The notes under the pieces are model-generated. The model was not told the DNA's origin. It ran no database searches and saw only the letters and a program-made list of their open reading frames with translations. Below, in pieces: positions 6,393 to 6,508 of a DNA stretch of 6,508 nucleotides; positions within the stretch are counted from its first letter, which is position 1; every line of letters begins with the position of its first letter. Made by a program: the position numbers and the translations under genes. The DNA is taken from positions 1 to 6,508 of the forward strand of contig CAYSVN010000066.1 in assembly GCA_964434585.1 (NCBI GenBank), given 5' to 3'. The DNA is from CAYSVN01 sp964434585 (GTDB lineage: Bacteria > Patescibacteriota > Gracilibacteria > Peribacterales > Peribacteraceae).

Positions 6393-6508
6393 AATAAAAG
6401 TGTATCAGGTTGGGCTTAAAATCACGATGGCAAATGAAATAAATAAAATTTCCAAAGAAACATTTGCAATATAATCTACTGTGTGTTAATATATAGATGT
6501 TGTTAAGA
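6393..6508. promoter_or_regulatory. Upstream region of the rhodanese-dikinase operon; possible divergent promoter
   Basis: No gene is seen in these 116 bp, which run to the window edge and should hold the operon promoter. On the minus strand, TTGCAA (6463-6468) and TTTATT (16-bp spacer) is a weak pair about 50 bp before the ATG. On the plus strand there is a perfect TATAAT at 6470-6475, but with no good -35 upstream. The AT-rich composition makes chance matches likely, so no element is firmly assigned. A divergent plus-strand gene just beyond the edge is possible. Confidence 0.3.

Noticed and set aside
6427..6474. Small plus-strand ORF of 15 codons (begins ATG GCA AAT GAA) upstream of the operon
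   Set aside because: It is too short, has no ribosome binding site, and ends within the candidate plus-strand -10 box; chance is the simpler explanation.

Overview
The window is AT-rich and looks like bacterial DNA, most likely from a Candidate Phyla Radiation (Patescibacteria) genome. The organism call is an inference from style. It rests on a large secreted protein with Cys-flanked CxDGxDNDxDGxIDYPxDPGC repeats and an 'AGSxNQ' type beta-sandwich core, a membrane protein with a Ser-rich low-complexity linker, and three gene starts without Shine-Dalgarno motifs. No marker gene (rRNA, tRNA, ribosomal protein) is present to settle it. Standard code fits: TGG is used for Trp, and genes end in TAA or TAG.

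Layout. At the left edge (1-458, + strand) is the 3' end of an unrecognised gene. Its reading frame is open to the window edge, so its true start lies outside. It converges on a large minus-strand gene (509-2998), and the two share one perfect palindromic terminator (467-500) that can work in both directions. The minus-strand gene encodes an 829-residue exported protein. It has a signal peptide, one Ca-binding-type repeat, a beta-rich core that appears to be two copies of one domain, two more repeats, an Ig/FN3-like domain and three C-terminal repeats. It has its own likely promoter, with an extended -10 in the 80-bp gap upstream.

Upstream of that, also on the minus strand, is a tight two-gene operon. 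It runs from 6392 down to 3079. The first gene encodes a 478-residue membrane protein with two extracytoplasmic rhodanese domains. The second starts 2 bp after the first one stops and encodes a 624-residue ATP-dependent dikinase-type enzyme. This enzyme has an N-terminal PPDK/PEP-synthase ATP-grasp domain and a C-terminal phosphohistidine domain, but no PEP/pyruvate TIM barrel. The last 116 bp hold no gene and should contain the operon promoter.

How the genes work together. The rhodanese and dikinase genes are almost certainly co-transcribed. The substrate of the dikinase is unknown, and predicted topology puts the rhodanese domains outside the membrane while the dikinase has no export signal, so a direct shared reaction is not obvious. 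The 829-residue protein is probably a separate surface protein. The most interesting points are this rhodanese/dikinase pair and the repeat-and-duplication architecture of the surface protein. No CRISPR, mobile element, tRNA or rRNA was seen.
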